Shown: positions 39,782 through 51,893, counted from the stretch's first letter. The stretch: DNA of 64,000 nucleotides from Parietaria judaica (GCA_954871525.1 OX940867.1:12935343-12999342); one strand, 5' to 3'. The notes: generated by a model not told the origin, from the sequence alone. A program made the numbers and translations.

Positions 39782-42601
39782 ATCCCGAACCCAATAAACC
39801 TAAAAAAGGGGAGCACTTTTATTTTATATATATATATATATATATATTACCTGCAAGGAATTTAGGATCCAGAACATGGTGGAGCAAGTCTCAGTGTATG
39901 TCTGCATGAAAAAATTGTACACAAACTTTCAATACGAAAACACTTTCATTTTCAAAATTATACAGAATAATGTAAAGTATCATACACAAATGAATATATC
40001 TATGATAAAAATAAAATACATAAGAGATAGATTTTACCTTAACAATCTGAACAACAAGGAAAGCCACCCACACATACACAAGCATTGCCAGTTCTTTCCA
40101 ACGTATATTTTTCATAATTGAAACCTACACAATACAATACAAGAATGTTTCAAGTTCAACAAAAGTCATGCTCAAAAGAATACAATTCTAGATAAATAAA
40201 TAAATACTTTGAAATAAAAATAAATATGCACGAGACTTACTCTCTCGTCGTGTGAAGCAGACGGACCACTCGGTAACGGCTTGTACGCTGCTCCATCTGA
40301 GCTTACCAAATATTAGTTTTCAACATATTTTTTACTTATGACAACTTGATGAAATTAGAGACATCACAGATTTTCTATTAATTTGTTAACTCCTAAAAAT
40401 TCAAATCAAAGTTAATAGAAAGGATTTAGATCATAATTTTCACTTCACTCACCTCCTGTTTTGGACTCATTTTCCATCTGCTGCTTCTCTGCATCCTAAA
40501 ATTCGTGAAAACTTCGTGATTTTTTTTTTTTTTTTTTCGAAAAATTCGATGAGAAATTGAAAATATTTGTCACGTGAGATAATTAAGTTCACATATTTGT
40601 TTACCCTTTTCATAATAGTTTCCTTTTTCCACGTGTCTATTCCTTTTAGTAAGGCCTTCGCAGCCGTACCTACCACCAATTTGCAATCACATTAGCATAA
40701 TATAACTTAATAAAATGATTAATAGTACATATACCAGTACAATTCAGGGCATAAATAGTCCCTCAATTTTTAAAATATAGCACATATAGCCCCTGACCTG
40801 TTATACAAAATTATAACGTTAACCCTTTTTTTGTTATGTTCTGATGAAAAACTATTCGGATTTAAATAAATTAGGGCAAAAGCGTCAATCGTAACTTCTA
40901 TACGTTTTGGTCAAATCCGTTAGTTTTCAACGGAATAGACCGAAAAATTAAAACGCATTACCATTGAGATTATATAAATTATGTTCCCAATCATTTATTT
41001 TTTTAGATTATGCAACTACCAAGTATTTAAAAGTGATTTTTAAGGCATAGCTCAATGGTTAAATACGTAAAATTGTGTTTTTGTAGTGATTTAAAGTTCA
41101 AGCCTCGCGACATAAAAAAAAAAAAACTAAAAAATTGTTTAATCAAATATCATTAATTTCATTTTGAAAACATGGCGATTACGAATATTCATGAAATGCA
41201 CCAGAGAAATATGTACTTTTACTAGCACGCTTTCGAAATAGACCGATAAAAGACTTGTTTCTTGTAGCGGATACCTAAGAAGAGAATAATGAGGAGAACG
41301 GTGACCATCCAGTCAGCGAACATGACGTTGAAAGCGACACCGATGCTGATGCCGAGCATGAGCATCGGCTGGAAGAGCAAGGCGAGATCGTAGTCTATGA
41401 GCGGAGTGTCCAGCGTCGGGTGTCGAAGTCTTATGTTGTAGTACACCGTTGACCCTGCAGCTCCCATGATCATGCCTGAAATTCCCATATTTCCAAATGG
41501 GAAATAGTCAAGCAAAGTACTAAGAATTTTTTGCACTAATAACCTCAAACTATCTCATTAATGTGCAATACACCCCAACTCAGCAAGTAATATAATACTC
41601 CTTCGATTGGAGTTCTATTGCTTCTGGTTTTAGAACGTAGAGGGTGGGGTTCTAACCCCTTTCAAAAACTAAAAGATATACATTTATGACCCAATTTAAT
41701 TTATTTAGTGTAAATTCTTGACAAATTTCAACTTAATCCCCCTTAATTTTACTAAAATTTAAATATAACCCCGTCTATAATCTTTGACCAATAAATAAAT
41801 AAAAGCCCTCCCAAAATGTAAATACTAGTTCCGCCACTGCAGAGTTGAAAGATAAAAGTTTTTATGGTAATGTGAACCTAAAGGCAATTCAAGGGTATCT
41901 CAACTAATTTCCAAGAATAAGGGGTACTTACACCCTAATAAGAAAGTTTGTGGGGGAATTAACGCAAAAATTATTGGTATATTCAACTGAATCCTCCGCA
42001 CCATTTAGGGTACTTACACCCTAAATGGTGCGTTTAGGGTGCGAAGGATTCAGTTGAATATACCAATAATTTTTCATACTAAGAAAAACTTCATATGACC
42101 ATTTGGCATAAAATGGTGACTCACACTTGGAAATGGCAGTTGAAGACTTCGGATCGAAACCGACGATAAGAGTGAGCATTGGCACGAAGATTCCCCCGCC
42201 TCCAACTCCTCCGACGCTTCCCAAAGCTGCCCCGAAGAAACCGACGATCGATCCCGTCACAATTTTCCAACCAAATTCCATCTCCTACCCAAATATACCA
42301 CATTACACATTGAACCAAAACAAGGAGTTAGGTCAAGTTTTCTCTTTTAATTCCAATAAATTAGATTTAATAAAAGAATAAATTTACTTACGGGCCAAAC
42401 ATGTTGATAAGAGGACTTCCCAGCTTGCCATAGAAAATGAAGAGCTCTCACAAAAACACCATTTTCGTTCTCTTTCGCAGCGATTTTTTCTGGATTTTTT
42501 TCTTTCAAAACTCTCTCACCAATGACTATACCACTCATTAGCAACAAAAATACGACACATATCATCTTTGCAGATACAGAAAATGCTTTGAAGTGAACCA
42601 T
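38066..42601 (-). CDS. Sulfite exporter TauE/SafE family protein
   Basis: A complete gene of 12 exons on the minus strand: 42601-42392, 42284-42125, 41475-41275, 40669-40605, 40495-40453, 40296-40241, 40124-40038, 39901-39851, 39275-39054, 38632-38539, 38437-38297, 38148-38066. The sum is 1413 bases, 470 residues, the usual size of plant members. ATG is at 42601 ([12 protein letters not shown]); a TTG upstream at 42619 is not needed. A hydrophobic N-terminal segment ([15 protein letters not shown]) is followed by the first glycine-rich TauE repeat ([18 protein letters not shown]), several membrane helices, a hydrophilic loop with [12 protein letters not shown], and the second repeat ([20 protein letters not shown]). 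The family is annotated as sulfite/organosulfonate or general anion exporters in bacteria; the plant substrate is not known from sequence. No defect is seen. The introns carry a SINE-like repeat and a perfect foldback. Confidence 0.92.
39722..39781. repeat. (TA)n(TG)n compound microsatellite
   Basis: About 17 TA units followed by about 12 TG units, in an intron of the TauE/SafE gene. Confidence 0.95.
41043..41126 (+). mobile_element. tRNA-derived SINE-like retroposon
   Basis: The plus strand carries an A box TAGCTCAATGG (41048-41058) and a B box GTTCAAGCC (41096-41104) at tRNA-like spacing, then TCGCGACAT and a run of 13 A. This is the layout of a short tRNA-derived retroposon. No clear target duplication was found. 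It lies in intron 3 of the TauE/SafE gene, antisense to it. Confidence 0.55.
41966..42075. repeat. Near-perfect foldback in intron 2 of the TauE/SafE gene
   Basis: The outer arms match perfectly over about 29 bp (TTATTGGTATATTCAACTGA left, complement right). An inner pair GCACCATTTAGGGT / ACCCTAAATGGTGC follows across a short loop, with an asymmetric insertion of TTTAGGGTGCGAA-like sequence on the right. Transcribed RNA could form a long hairpin. It may be a small MITE or a hairpin source of small RNA; the sequence cannot decide. Confidence 0.8.
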
Positions 42602-42765
42602 TCTGTGATGATCAGGCAAAGAATTATGAGAGGCTTTTCTATATAGATATATTTCTTGGTGTTTAATAATTATAATCCTCTTCTTTTTCTTGCTTCTCTG
42701 ATATTTTGGTGGTATTCTAAGAGTTATTATATTTATCTGTGCGACTCTTTTGTGTACTAGAGAAA

Positions 42766-42774
42766 TTTATATAA
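42766..42774 (-). promoter_or_regulatory. Candidate TATA box of the TauE/SafE gene
   Basis: The minus strand reads TATATAAAT here, about 165 bp upstream of the ATG at 42601, at a plausible distance for a short 5' UTR. This rests on motif and position only. Confidence 0.45.
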
Positions 42775-43181
42775 TGTGTGTTTCTCTTTCATATAAATTT
42801 TTAAACAAAGCGGTCCAATTGATAAAATGCCATAAATAAATATAAATTAAAAGAAAAATAGTGGGTCCCAAATATCATATCTGGGTTCGTTTATTTTTGT
42901 TGTACTTGCCACATTCTTAAAAATCCAAAATTTAGCAATTAATATAATTTTTTTTATTATTTTTTGGAAATTCATATAAAAAGTTGAAACCATAAGCATA
43001 TAAAAATTCTCTTGTCTGCATGGGATTTTCAGTGAAGACCTGAAATTTCGTGGAAGATGTGAAGGGAGTTCTTTCGAATTACGTCTTTTACGTACAAAAT
43101 TGTTGCATGCATTTGGTATATTCTCATTACAACTAAGAACGAAAATAAGATTTTGACAAAACATTTGTCAAATATTATGAG

Positions 43182-43464
43182 CAAATAGCGCCATAAATAC
43201 CACTAAGTCGTCTAAAGTAACAAGTATATTTTCAAAAGTGAAAACTAGTGGCAATCATAACGTGCAAATTGAGCTGAAACGGGGTAATGACGTGGAATCA
43301 TCAAAACGCTACATGTGTCATTTAACGTTTGGGCAATGATGACATAAAAAAGACCAATATAATTTCACTTTTTAACGTTTTAAGTATTATTGCCACAATT
43401 TTTTTCACTTTTAGGAATATACATGTAACATTAGATGACTTAGAGTATTTATGCCGTTATTTCC
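43182..43464. mobile_element. Inverted-repeat MITE, about 280 bp
   Basis: The left end (AAATAGCGCCATAAATACCA) and the reverse complement of the right end (AAATAACGGCATAAATACTC) align and continue through AAGTCRTCTAA, GTATATTTTCAAAAGTGAAA and GTGGCAATCATAA for about 85 bp. There is no coding content. The exact ends and target duplication are unclear. It is only 77 bp from the next MITE. Confidence 0.7.
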
Positions 43465-43540
43465 TTAATTGTTATTAGTGAATCTTCTTTACGCATAGAC
43501 AACAACTTCTGTTTGAATGCTGTTTATTTCTTTATATATA

Positions 43541-44029
43541 GGGAAAATTACGGCAAATATACCCAACCTTTGGTCAAACTTCCTCCCGTGTACCCAACCT
43601 TTAAAATTGGCGGCAAAAGTACCCAACCAGCGTTGACCGTGACTTTGGCTAAAAAACGTTAACTTTTGCCGTTAACATAGTACACGTGTACATGCCACAT
43701 AAGCCACCCGAAATTTATTACTATCATTTTTAACTGAATTAATGGTTAAACTAACTGAATTAATCTATCTATCAGATTAATCAACAAATTAATCAGCAAA
43801 TAATCTACCATAACACACACATGAACTAATCAAATTTCATACATATTAAACAGCATTGAAAAAATATGTCATTGCAACGGACACGTGTACTATGCTAACG
43901 GCAAAAGTTAACGTTTTTTAGCCAAAGACACAGTCAACGCTGGTTGGGTACTTTTGCCGCCAATTTTAAAAGTTGGGTACACGGGAGGAAGTTTGACCAA
44001 AGGTTGGGTATATTTGCCGTAATTATCCC
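43541..44029. mobile_element. Long-TIR Mutator-like MITE, 489 bp
   Basis: The ends GGGAAAATTACGGCAAATAT and its right-hand partner (reverse complement GGGATAATTACGGCAAATAT) extend into an inverted repeat of about 150 bp with a handful of mismatches, including AAAAAACGTTAACTTTTGCC and GTACACGTGTAC. A 9-bp duplication TTATATATA lies on both sides (43532-43540, 44030-44038), as in Mutator-type insertions. There is no transposase. Confidence 0.87.
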
Positions 44030-44038
44030 TTATATATA

Positions 44039-45439
44039 TATATATATATATTCATGTTAATGCAAGAGAACAAATTCGTAGAAGTTCTGCGAAGCAACGT
44101 AAATGGTAGGAACAAATAAGTACGTTTTTTTAGGCACGTCAAGGCTCAAAGCTATTAGTGAATAAATATATATTTTATGTGCGTACGGATTATGGCAAAA
44201 CTACGAAGCTTCATGGCTTGCATTGATTTTGGCCTCATAATTCAGCTTCAATTATATTATTACTGTTGTTACTATTATCTGTTTATAGAAATGTTTTACA
44301 GTCTAGAAACCGCTAATTAGTCACCCGATGGTCTAAACTCACGGGTATTGTGATAGTCCCATGGAGTCATTTTAAGATTTAAAAAATCGGCTACCGATTG
44401 TACAAATAAATTCTTACATGTATACCGGTCGGTTTTTGCAAAACAATAGTATTTAAAAATATTAATTATAAATCTTAATCATTTATAAATAAATTTAATT
44501 ATAAATGCGGGACTTTCTGGGTTTTATGGAATTTCGTTAGATTTTTATAAGGCTTTTGGGGTTCAATAAATTTTAATAGATTTAATCCAAGTGAAATCAT
44601 TTTGAATCTTCAACTTAAAAAAAAAAAAGTATGGGACTTTGGGGTTTTGGTGTTCTTAAGGAATTTTATGGGATTTCGGGGTTCTATCCTATGGAACTTG
44701 GGGAATTTTATGGAGTAGTTCTTTTAGAATGGAAGGAGCGTTTTTTGTAAAATTAATATCTAAGTGATGGATTTAGAGTTTTCATGAAGCTTTAGTTAAA
44801 CCACGAATTCTTAAACCATGTTTTCTAGTAATTTTTTTTTATTACATGAGAATTTGAAAAGAAGTAATTTAAATAATACTTGATATTAAACAAGGACACT
44901 ACAATACAATCCAATATTAAACAATGCCAGTACAATCGAATATTATTTGAAAGACTAGTATTTCAAATTACATAGGTACTTAACGATTATACTTTGTAGT
45001 TTGTCCTCTTCACTCTTCATATTTAACATAGATAGTTGCTCAATTTATATATATTTATAGGCTCTTTTTAAAAGACTAGAAACCCAATAGAGTGATTTAT
45101 ACTGCCGTGAAAAGCCAGTACGCCGGTTCTATAATTCAGTTAATACCCGGTATGCTGTTTCTTATATACGGCCATGTTAGCAAAAGCATTGAAAATGAAG
45201 GGAAAACATAGAGCTCTTCAAGACTCAATCCAGATAAAAGGCAAAGAAGTCTGAGTTACAAACTCACCAGGAAAATAAACATGTCTCACACACAAGCGAC
45301 AAAAAATTCCAGTTAAATTATTCAAGCACGGCATTCCCCGAAACTCGAACAAAAACCCGATTTCTACACGGAAAAGAGCTACAACGACCACACCCGAATA
45401 TCCAAGTTTATTTCAGTATGCAGAGTAGTGATCGAGGAC
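44039..45439. other. Spacer between the MITE and U1-70K, with the likely U1-70K 3' UTR
   Basis: No gene is seen. The more mixed sequence from about 45200 to 45439 differs from the AT-rich part and is probably the 3' UTR of the minus-strand U1-70K gene. Confidence 0.5.
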
Positions 45440-48400
45440 TCAGTACTCCCTCGAAATAGACCTCTCCGAGTGGCGGAAATCGGCCTTCTCTCTCTCCCGA
45501 GGCTCCGATGCTCCACGCTCGTAGGCATAGCCATCCTCCACTTGATCGTAACGGTCTCGGTCGTGCTCGCGGTCGGGATATTGCGCGTCCGGATGACCGT
45601 ATTGTCCCCGGTGATGATCGTAATGGTCGTAATGCTCCGCTTCCCGATCGTGCTCTGGCTGCTCATACCAGCTGCGGTCGTCTTCAGGGGCAGGGTGGTC
45701 ATAATCCCGGTCCCTTCTCCCGTGCCGGTCCCTCTCGTGTTCCACGTCCAAGTCGCGGGAATTTCCGCGGTCACGGATTGGGTCCCCGACATCGTAGTCC
45801 CTCTCTCGGGGCCGATCGCGTTCGCGATCACGATCATGGTCGCGGCCGCGGTCTCGGCCCCGATCGCGATCGCGTGGACGGTCACGATCACGCGGGCGTT
45901 CACGATCCCTTTCTCTGTCTTTGTCCCTGTTCCTGTCGCGGTCTCTGTGGTGTTTCTCCTCTCTGTGGTCACGATCTCTAGACTTTTCACGTATGCGTTC
46001 AGTGGAACGCTCAAGGGATTTCTCTTGTTCTCTGTCTCTCTCTCTTACCCTTTCGCGGGACTTTTCTCTGTCCCTGAAACAAATTCAACTCAAAGTCAAC
46101 ATAAAAGGCATAATTGTCGACAACAATGACCAAAATGCATATTAGGACGATTTCAAAAAAAAAAAATCGAGCCATAATAAAGTGTACAGACTCACCTCTC
46201 TCCGTGCCTGTCCTCTCTTGCCCTCGGTTCCTCTGATCGAGACTGTCCACCTGGTTGGGCTTGGTCCCTAAATAGTAGATGATATTATGGAGTTAAGAGT
46301 ATAATAACCATTTGAACAATATATAGAAGCTAGTAAATAACTTTTGAAAATCAATCCCAGTCCAGTTCGACACAGATTGTAGTTTTTTACTTTACGACCA
46401 AGTTTCGGTGATGTTTGAAGGATACAACAGCACATGATTAAACTTCTTATATGTCCCACCAAGGGTATTGTGGTCAGAAGAAGAAATATACCTTCCAGAA
46501 TGTTTCTGGTTGAGTTCTTCTCCTCCAACTCTCGTGGTTCCAAGTCCGCCCCCCAAACGGCGAGGCCGCCAATTCGGGACGGTTCGACCACGCTCAACGT
46601 CTACCAGAACCCTCCTACCTTCAATCTTCTTCCCATCAGCTTGTTTGTATGCAGCTAAAATGTTAAATACAACACTCGTCAGAACAATGGATGTTACTAC
46701 GGCTGTTCAAAACTCAAAAAATTACAAGGGAAAAAATAAATTTCGTGTTTGGACTAAAAAGCGCGAGGGAAATAAATTATTAGAAATATTTTGGCAAAAG
46801 TACCTAAAATTTACGTGAAAGTGGCAGCATATTCTACTTCGTTTTTTCTCATGGGATATATTCCTAATGTTGCCAAAAGTGTTTAATCCTAGATACCAAA
46901 AATATATCCATTGGGTAGCTAGGATTTGCACTTTAGACAGCATTAGGAATACATTCTGCGACAAAAAAATCATGGAACATACCACCAATTCCACCAACTT
47001 CTGGATATTTTTGCCAAAAACGTCCTATCTATAAAAAATATTTAGCATTTTCACGGCATTTTTTTGAGCGTCCAAAAAATACAATAAAGAAATATGATTT
47101 TTCCTTCTTTTTCGTCAACTTCTCCAAAAATTATCATCCCTCTGTATCTTCCTAAAATCTTGGGTTCCAAACATAACGTAATTACTTGATAATCAAACAA
47201 TATAGCAAATAATATCATACATTTCATGTCCCTTGTATGCATGTACTCGATGAACGCATACCCTCTTGGTTTGTTTGTGTCTTTTTCAGTAACTAAACGG
47301 ACCTGAAGATGCAGAGAAAGAAAGAAAAAATAAGAGTCAGAAAGATGCTAATGTAATAATTCATCCGATAAGAGCGCCTCCGAAACTAAGATTAGCATAG
47401 ATTCGCCTAACAAATACCATCGAGAAAATCTGTATCCTATAAAATTTATATTAATAGGAAGTTAACAGTACATCCTAAATGGCACGGCAGGCAGGCACTA
47501 TGCCTAATTAGCCGTGCTCACCTTATAATCACAGGCTTTCTTTCCATCGAAGGAGGCATCACCGCCGGCTAGAGTTGCAGAAAACTGGCTTTATTGTGGC
47601 CATTTACCAGTTGTGACCGTATTACCCTCCCCTTACCAGGGTTTTTTTTTTTTTTTTTAAATTAAAACAAAAGTTGTAAAGACTAGAAAATACCAGAACA
47701 TCTCGACCGCTGATTTATTTCGGAGCCTTAAAGGTAAAAAAACAACTTTTAGCGAGCAAAAAAATGCACGTACTGTATTATAAATTAGAGTAAGGAGAAA
47801 GAGTTACTAGTTACTCCCTAGATGTTTTACCCAGAGCTGGAATAAGAATAGAGAGGTTCGCTTTTTGTTGTGCAGGATGATCGTCCATCTTTCGTATCGT
47901 ATCGGGTTGGTTGAACAGAAAACCCATTTACCAAATTACCCTTTACCGAGGATGTCTTTTGAATCTTACAAGTGAGTACCAGTAAATTACCTCAAACACC
48001 CGTTTCAAGAAGATCCCTAACTACAACTTAAGAGAGAGCTAAGGATATCATTGGCAGTGATACCTGTAGTAGAAACTCATAGCATAACTTGTCTTCACTA
48101 ACGCTAGAACTAGAGAATCAGGTACTTAGCACATCGGCACCAGAGAATCAGGTACTTAATATGCTATACAGTAACGCTAGAACTAGAGAATCAGGTACTT
48201 AATATGCTATACAGTAAATACCATCAGTCCCCCCTGAACATTAAACTTTCTCTCCGGTATCAGTTCACCCCATGAATTTTAGATTGTATAAAATTAACCA
48301 CTCTCCATCAAATGTGAACTTATACTGTAAAAGATCAGGGAAATTCTGCATTTTTTCTATCATTTAACTTCAAATTTATAACTCAGTTACAAACAAATCT

Positions 48401-48506
48401 CTACTCCCTAATACTTTCGGCTTAACATTTACCAGATAACCGTTGTATATTTAACAGAGAGGGAGCTGATTAATACAGTTTTAAAATTCAGGAGGACAAC
48501 TTATAA

Positions 48507-48545
<39 letters not shown>

Positions 48546-50756
48546 GCGGGTTTGCTGGTATATTTACTCTATGCAATGTCCAGATGAACTTTTGATTTTG
48601 CAATCAAGGTAGTCAGAAAGGGATTTCCAAGTTTAAGATGTCCGCAAATGTAAAGCCCAAAAAGTAATATAGTATGGTAATTCCTTTACCATCCCTTTTT
48701 GTTAAATTCTTGGAGTAAGGCATTTTCAAATGAAAAAAGAAAAGGGATAAAGATTGAACACCACAAAACCTCTTACCAGATCCCCTAGGGGATGCTTAAA
48801 AATACCTACCCGCTTGATAGGACCATAAACGTCAAACTCCCTTTTCATTCTGCTCTCTGTTGTTTCGTAATTCTGCAAATGTAGATCAGAATACTAATTA
48901 GCTCAAGCAACATCTACAACCAGAAGTTACAGAAACACTTGTCTAGAATGAAAAGATTCTTACAAGCCTGGCCACGAACAGAGTCTTGTAAGGATCTCCA
49001 GAAACATTCGGGTCATTTTGTGGATCATCTGTGAGGGAGACAAGATAAGATATACGTAAGTTTTGATGATTGATATTTTCAATTTTCATTAATCAGGATT
49101 TAGTTCACATATTATCTGCATCTATTACAGCCTAAACAAAAGATACTAGAAAATTGGTTATAAACTTATAATTATATGAACTAAACATAATTAACATTTA
49201 CAAACTAGTCCCGAACTTTTTTATATTTCTACAAAAAATCACAATAAGAGCGATAATTTCCATGGTAGAAGTAAAAGAATCAGGTTGTTACATTTCTCAA
49301 GCTCCTCGGCTGCCTTTGCTGCACCCTTCTCAAGTCTCAACTGATGAACCCTAGCCCTTCTTTGTGACTGATTAAAAAAAGATAAATGTAATGTTAACAA
49401 CAATTCCACTCTTCAGATCCTAAAATGGTGTATTATCTCTATTCTTTGTGATTGATTTGATCACAAAACTTAGCAAAAAAAAAAACATGGAAGAAAAAGC
49501 CAAATATTCATAAGAAAATGAGAACAGCACTACTGATATTTGTCAGTTACAAATTTCTAGTTCGTATTATTGATTTCGATCACCGCCTATGCACATATGA
49601 CATATGTTATTACTTCCATTATTTACAGGTCTTATTCAATGCATATGCCCGCCTTTATAGTGACTGATTACGTCACATGATTTGGCAAAGAAAACATGAA
49701 AACAAAGCAGTTCAACTTACAAGAACTAAGGGAATTATTGCAGACATAAATTTTATTTTAACGCCAATAACCATCTACGAAATAATTAAAACTATATATT
49801 AAAAGAACCAACAGCTTAAATTGATTCAAGCATGTATCTTACAGGAGTTTCCACTTCTGGAACAGGTGGCGAATACTCGGGCTCATCAGGTTCTGCAAAC
49901 TTGCTCACAAACTGTGCAATCCCTACATAGCCAAAAGCAAGCAGCATTAGCACTAAAGCAGTGAGACTGGTTTCCTATTAAAGGACACATAAACCCAACC
50001 CAGCAAAAGATCCCAAAACCTGTCAATGGCGGGCATTTTCTCTTTTCTGGAGGTGGCTTAAAATCCAAAGGCGGTCGAGGCTCGAAGAGCTTCAAGAGGT
50101 TGTTAGTGAGACCAGTGGGGTGACTCTGCCCAATCTGCAGAACCCGAGAAAAAATCCCGTCTCAACATCGATGTACATCAAATAGCAAATTTCCAAAACT
50201 ACCAATTAACAAATTATACTTCCACAAAAAACATTCAACTGATGCAAAAGGAAAATTCAAAAGGCTCGCAGTTTGTAAAAAAGTTCTGTGTATCCCAAAC
50301 TAGTCACGTTCAAATTGAATAATCGACTAACTATCACCAAACCAGCACAATCTAGAGCAGTCAAACAATGCATATATCATTGAATGAAGAAGATGACATC
50401 AACAATCAGAATATCCTTACTTTAGGCTACATGTAGACAGTCCAATCGAAGAGAAGAACAATAATTCTACTCTTAATAACTACATATATACATATCTATT
50501 ATTCTGACGAAATTTGATACTCTTGGATATGGATAATCAGATCCGAAACCACAGAAATCGGTTCAGGGAGAACAAATATAGCGAATGCATCAAAACCCTA
50601 GAATCCGAATCAATTGTTTCGCGAAAAGCAGAGAGATCGGGAACGAAGACGAACCAGCTTGAGCTGAAGGACGTTGGCACGGTTCTGCGCCTTGGTGCGG
50701 GCCTGTACGGCGGCGTTCTGGTTGCGCATGAAGGCATCGTTGCCGAAGTCTGCCAT
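45440..50756 (-). CDS. U1-70K: U1 small nuclear ribonucleoprotein 70 kDa protein
   Basis: Ten minus-strand exons: 50756-50655, 50134-50020, 49922-49843, 49367-49292, 49028-48964, 48872-48810, 47302-47221, 46654-46492, 46267-46196, 46073-45440. Their sum is 1452 bases, 483 residues, and all phases close. The protein starts [20 protein letters not shown]. It contains the conserved N-terminal U1-70K segment ([20 protein letters not shown]), then an RRM with RNP2 TLFVARL and RNP1 RGYAFIEY that binds stem-loop I of U1 snRNA, then [17 protein letters not shown], and ends in a long RD/RE-rich tail that contacts SR proteins. It acts in the nucleus in 5' splice-site recognition. Intron 6 (47303-48809) is 1.5 kb, far longer than the others; retention of the same intron is a known control in Arabidopsis U1-70K. 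The gene looks intact. Confidence 0.95.
48100..48216. repeat. Short direct-repeat cluster in U1-70K intron 6
   Basis: AGAGAATCAGGTACTTA occurs three times (48112, 48142, 48185). The last two copies share TATGCTATACAGTAA, and AACGCTAGAACTAGAG occurs twice. Periods of 30 and 43 bp suggest a local segmental duplication. Confidence 0.9.
48509..48541. repeat. (AT)n microsatellite in U1-70K intron 6
   Basis: About 16 AT units. Confidence 0.95.
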
Positions 50757-50781
50757 GGCGTCCAGTGACTGGAAGCTGAGC

Positions 50782-50789
50782 TAGGGTTT
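50782..50789 (-). promoter_or_regulatory. Telo-box in the 5' leader of U1-70K
   Basis: The minus strand reads AAACCCTA, 26 bases before the ATG. Telo-boxes near transcription starts are common in plant genes of the RNA-processing and translation machinery and are linked to expression in dividing cells. The role here is inferred. Confidence 0.45.
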
Positions 50790-51394
50790 CTGCGAAGGAA
50801 GAGAGAGAGATACGAAAATCGCATTCCCTGCGGACTGGTTCGGATCCGATTGAGCAGATCGGGTCGGGTCGCTCTGTAAATCCTCACGCTAAGTCATAAC
50901 GAAAGAATTGGCCGAAAAACTTGGTTAAGATGTCTTTTACTCCCTACCCTCTTTATAATAACCTATAATTTTTTTACATTTATTTTTCGTCCTAATAAAT
51001 AGAAATGTCTAATTTTCATTTATTTTTTTACCCAATATTTTGTGAAATCGCTTATTTGTCCTTTGGTAGTTGGACGCTTTATTTATTTATTACTTGGGTT
51101 TTATTTTTTAAACTCGCTTCTTATTTCAAATCTTCGTACATATAATTAGCACTTATTACGGGCTTATTACTTCCCTTCGACGGTTTCTCTTCCCAAGATC
51201 CTCTCTTCCTTCCGACGTCTAACTTTTTTCTCTTCTCGATCACTTTCCCGACGAAGTACGATCCTTTTAGTGATGAGTTTCTTCGATCATCATCTTCCTT
51301 TGCCGGTTCAATCGGTGGTTTTTTCGTAGCAGATTTGGGACGGCAGAGCCGGTGGTATGTGGTAACGAAACATACGACATGCATTTTTTTTTAC
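50790..51394. other. U1-70K upstream region and flank of the Ulp1-like remnant
   Basis: The first part should contain the U1-70K promoter on the minus strand; no clear TATA box is seen. From about 51180 the plus strand is open through FFVADLGRQSRWYVV and runs into the Ulp1-like segment, so it may be upstream coding sequence of that remnant. Confidence 0.4.
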
Positions 51395-51893
51395 AGGCTC
51401 GTCCACCGTGAGGGGGGGCTGGACGATGTGGTAATCATTCTTAGACGGCAGTATACCTATTTTTGTTTTTTTTTTCATTACATTTATCAATTCATTGCTA
51501 TTAAATGCAGAACGTCGACGAGGTCACTTACGGGATCCGTAAGCGAATATCAACATTTCCCGGGAGTATTCACAATTCCGGTTCAATCGCTGTTGTCGAT
51601 ACTAGCTTCATTACCCAACTGACTCTCATTGTTGGGAACATTCGTAGAGGTGCTTTGGATGAATCTGATTATGGGTCTAAAGATTGGGTCGAAGGAGTCG
51701 TTCCGAGGTTTTACGGCCGAGACTGGAGAAACGTGGACAAATTGTACTTCCCAATCTTGTTTGACAGTCAATGGATATCATGCAGAACCGATGTCTCGAC
51801 AACGCGGTTTAACCTCTTTGTTCCCAAGTCAGGGTACAGGAACCAGAATTTGACAGTGGTCGTGCAGGATCTTGAGTTGTACTTCCCTTGGAT

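Larger units (their letters stand above)
47303..48809 (-). other. Long intron 6 of U1-70K
   Basis: It splits the RRM between the codons for YGPIKR and VRLVTEKD. At 1507 bp it is the longest intron of the gene. It holds a T/A tract (47641-47658), a direct-repeat cluster (48100-48216) and a TA microsatellite (48509-48541). Retention would end translation inside the RRM before RNP1. Confidence 0.8.

Noticed and set aside
42602..42619. Longer TauE/SafE start (MPDHHRMV)
   Set aside because: The first codon is TTG, not ATG; the ATG at 42601 gives a normal N-terminus.
45379..46014. Minus-strand frame of 211 codons, Thr/Ile-rich
   Set aside because: A shifted-frame shadow of the same U1-70K exon; the correct frame is fixed by splice phase and the RD/RE repeats.
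45428..46129. Plus-strand frame of 233 codons with Val/Pro/Ile-rich translation
   Set aside because: It is the exact antisense shadow of the RD/RE-rich last exon of U1-70K; the repeated codons leave the opposite strand open.
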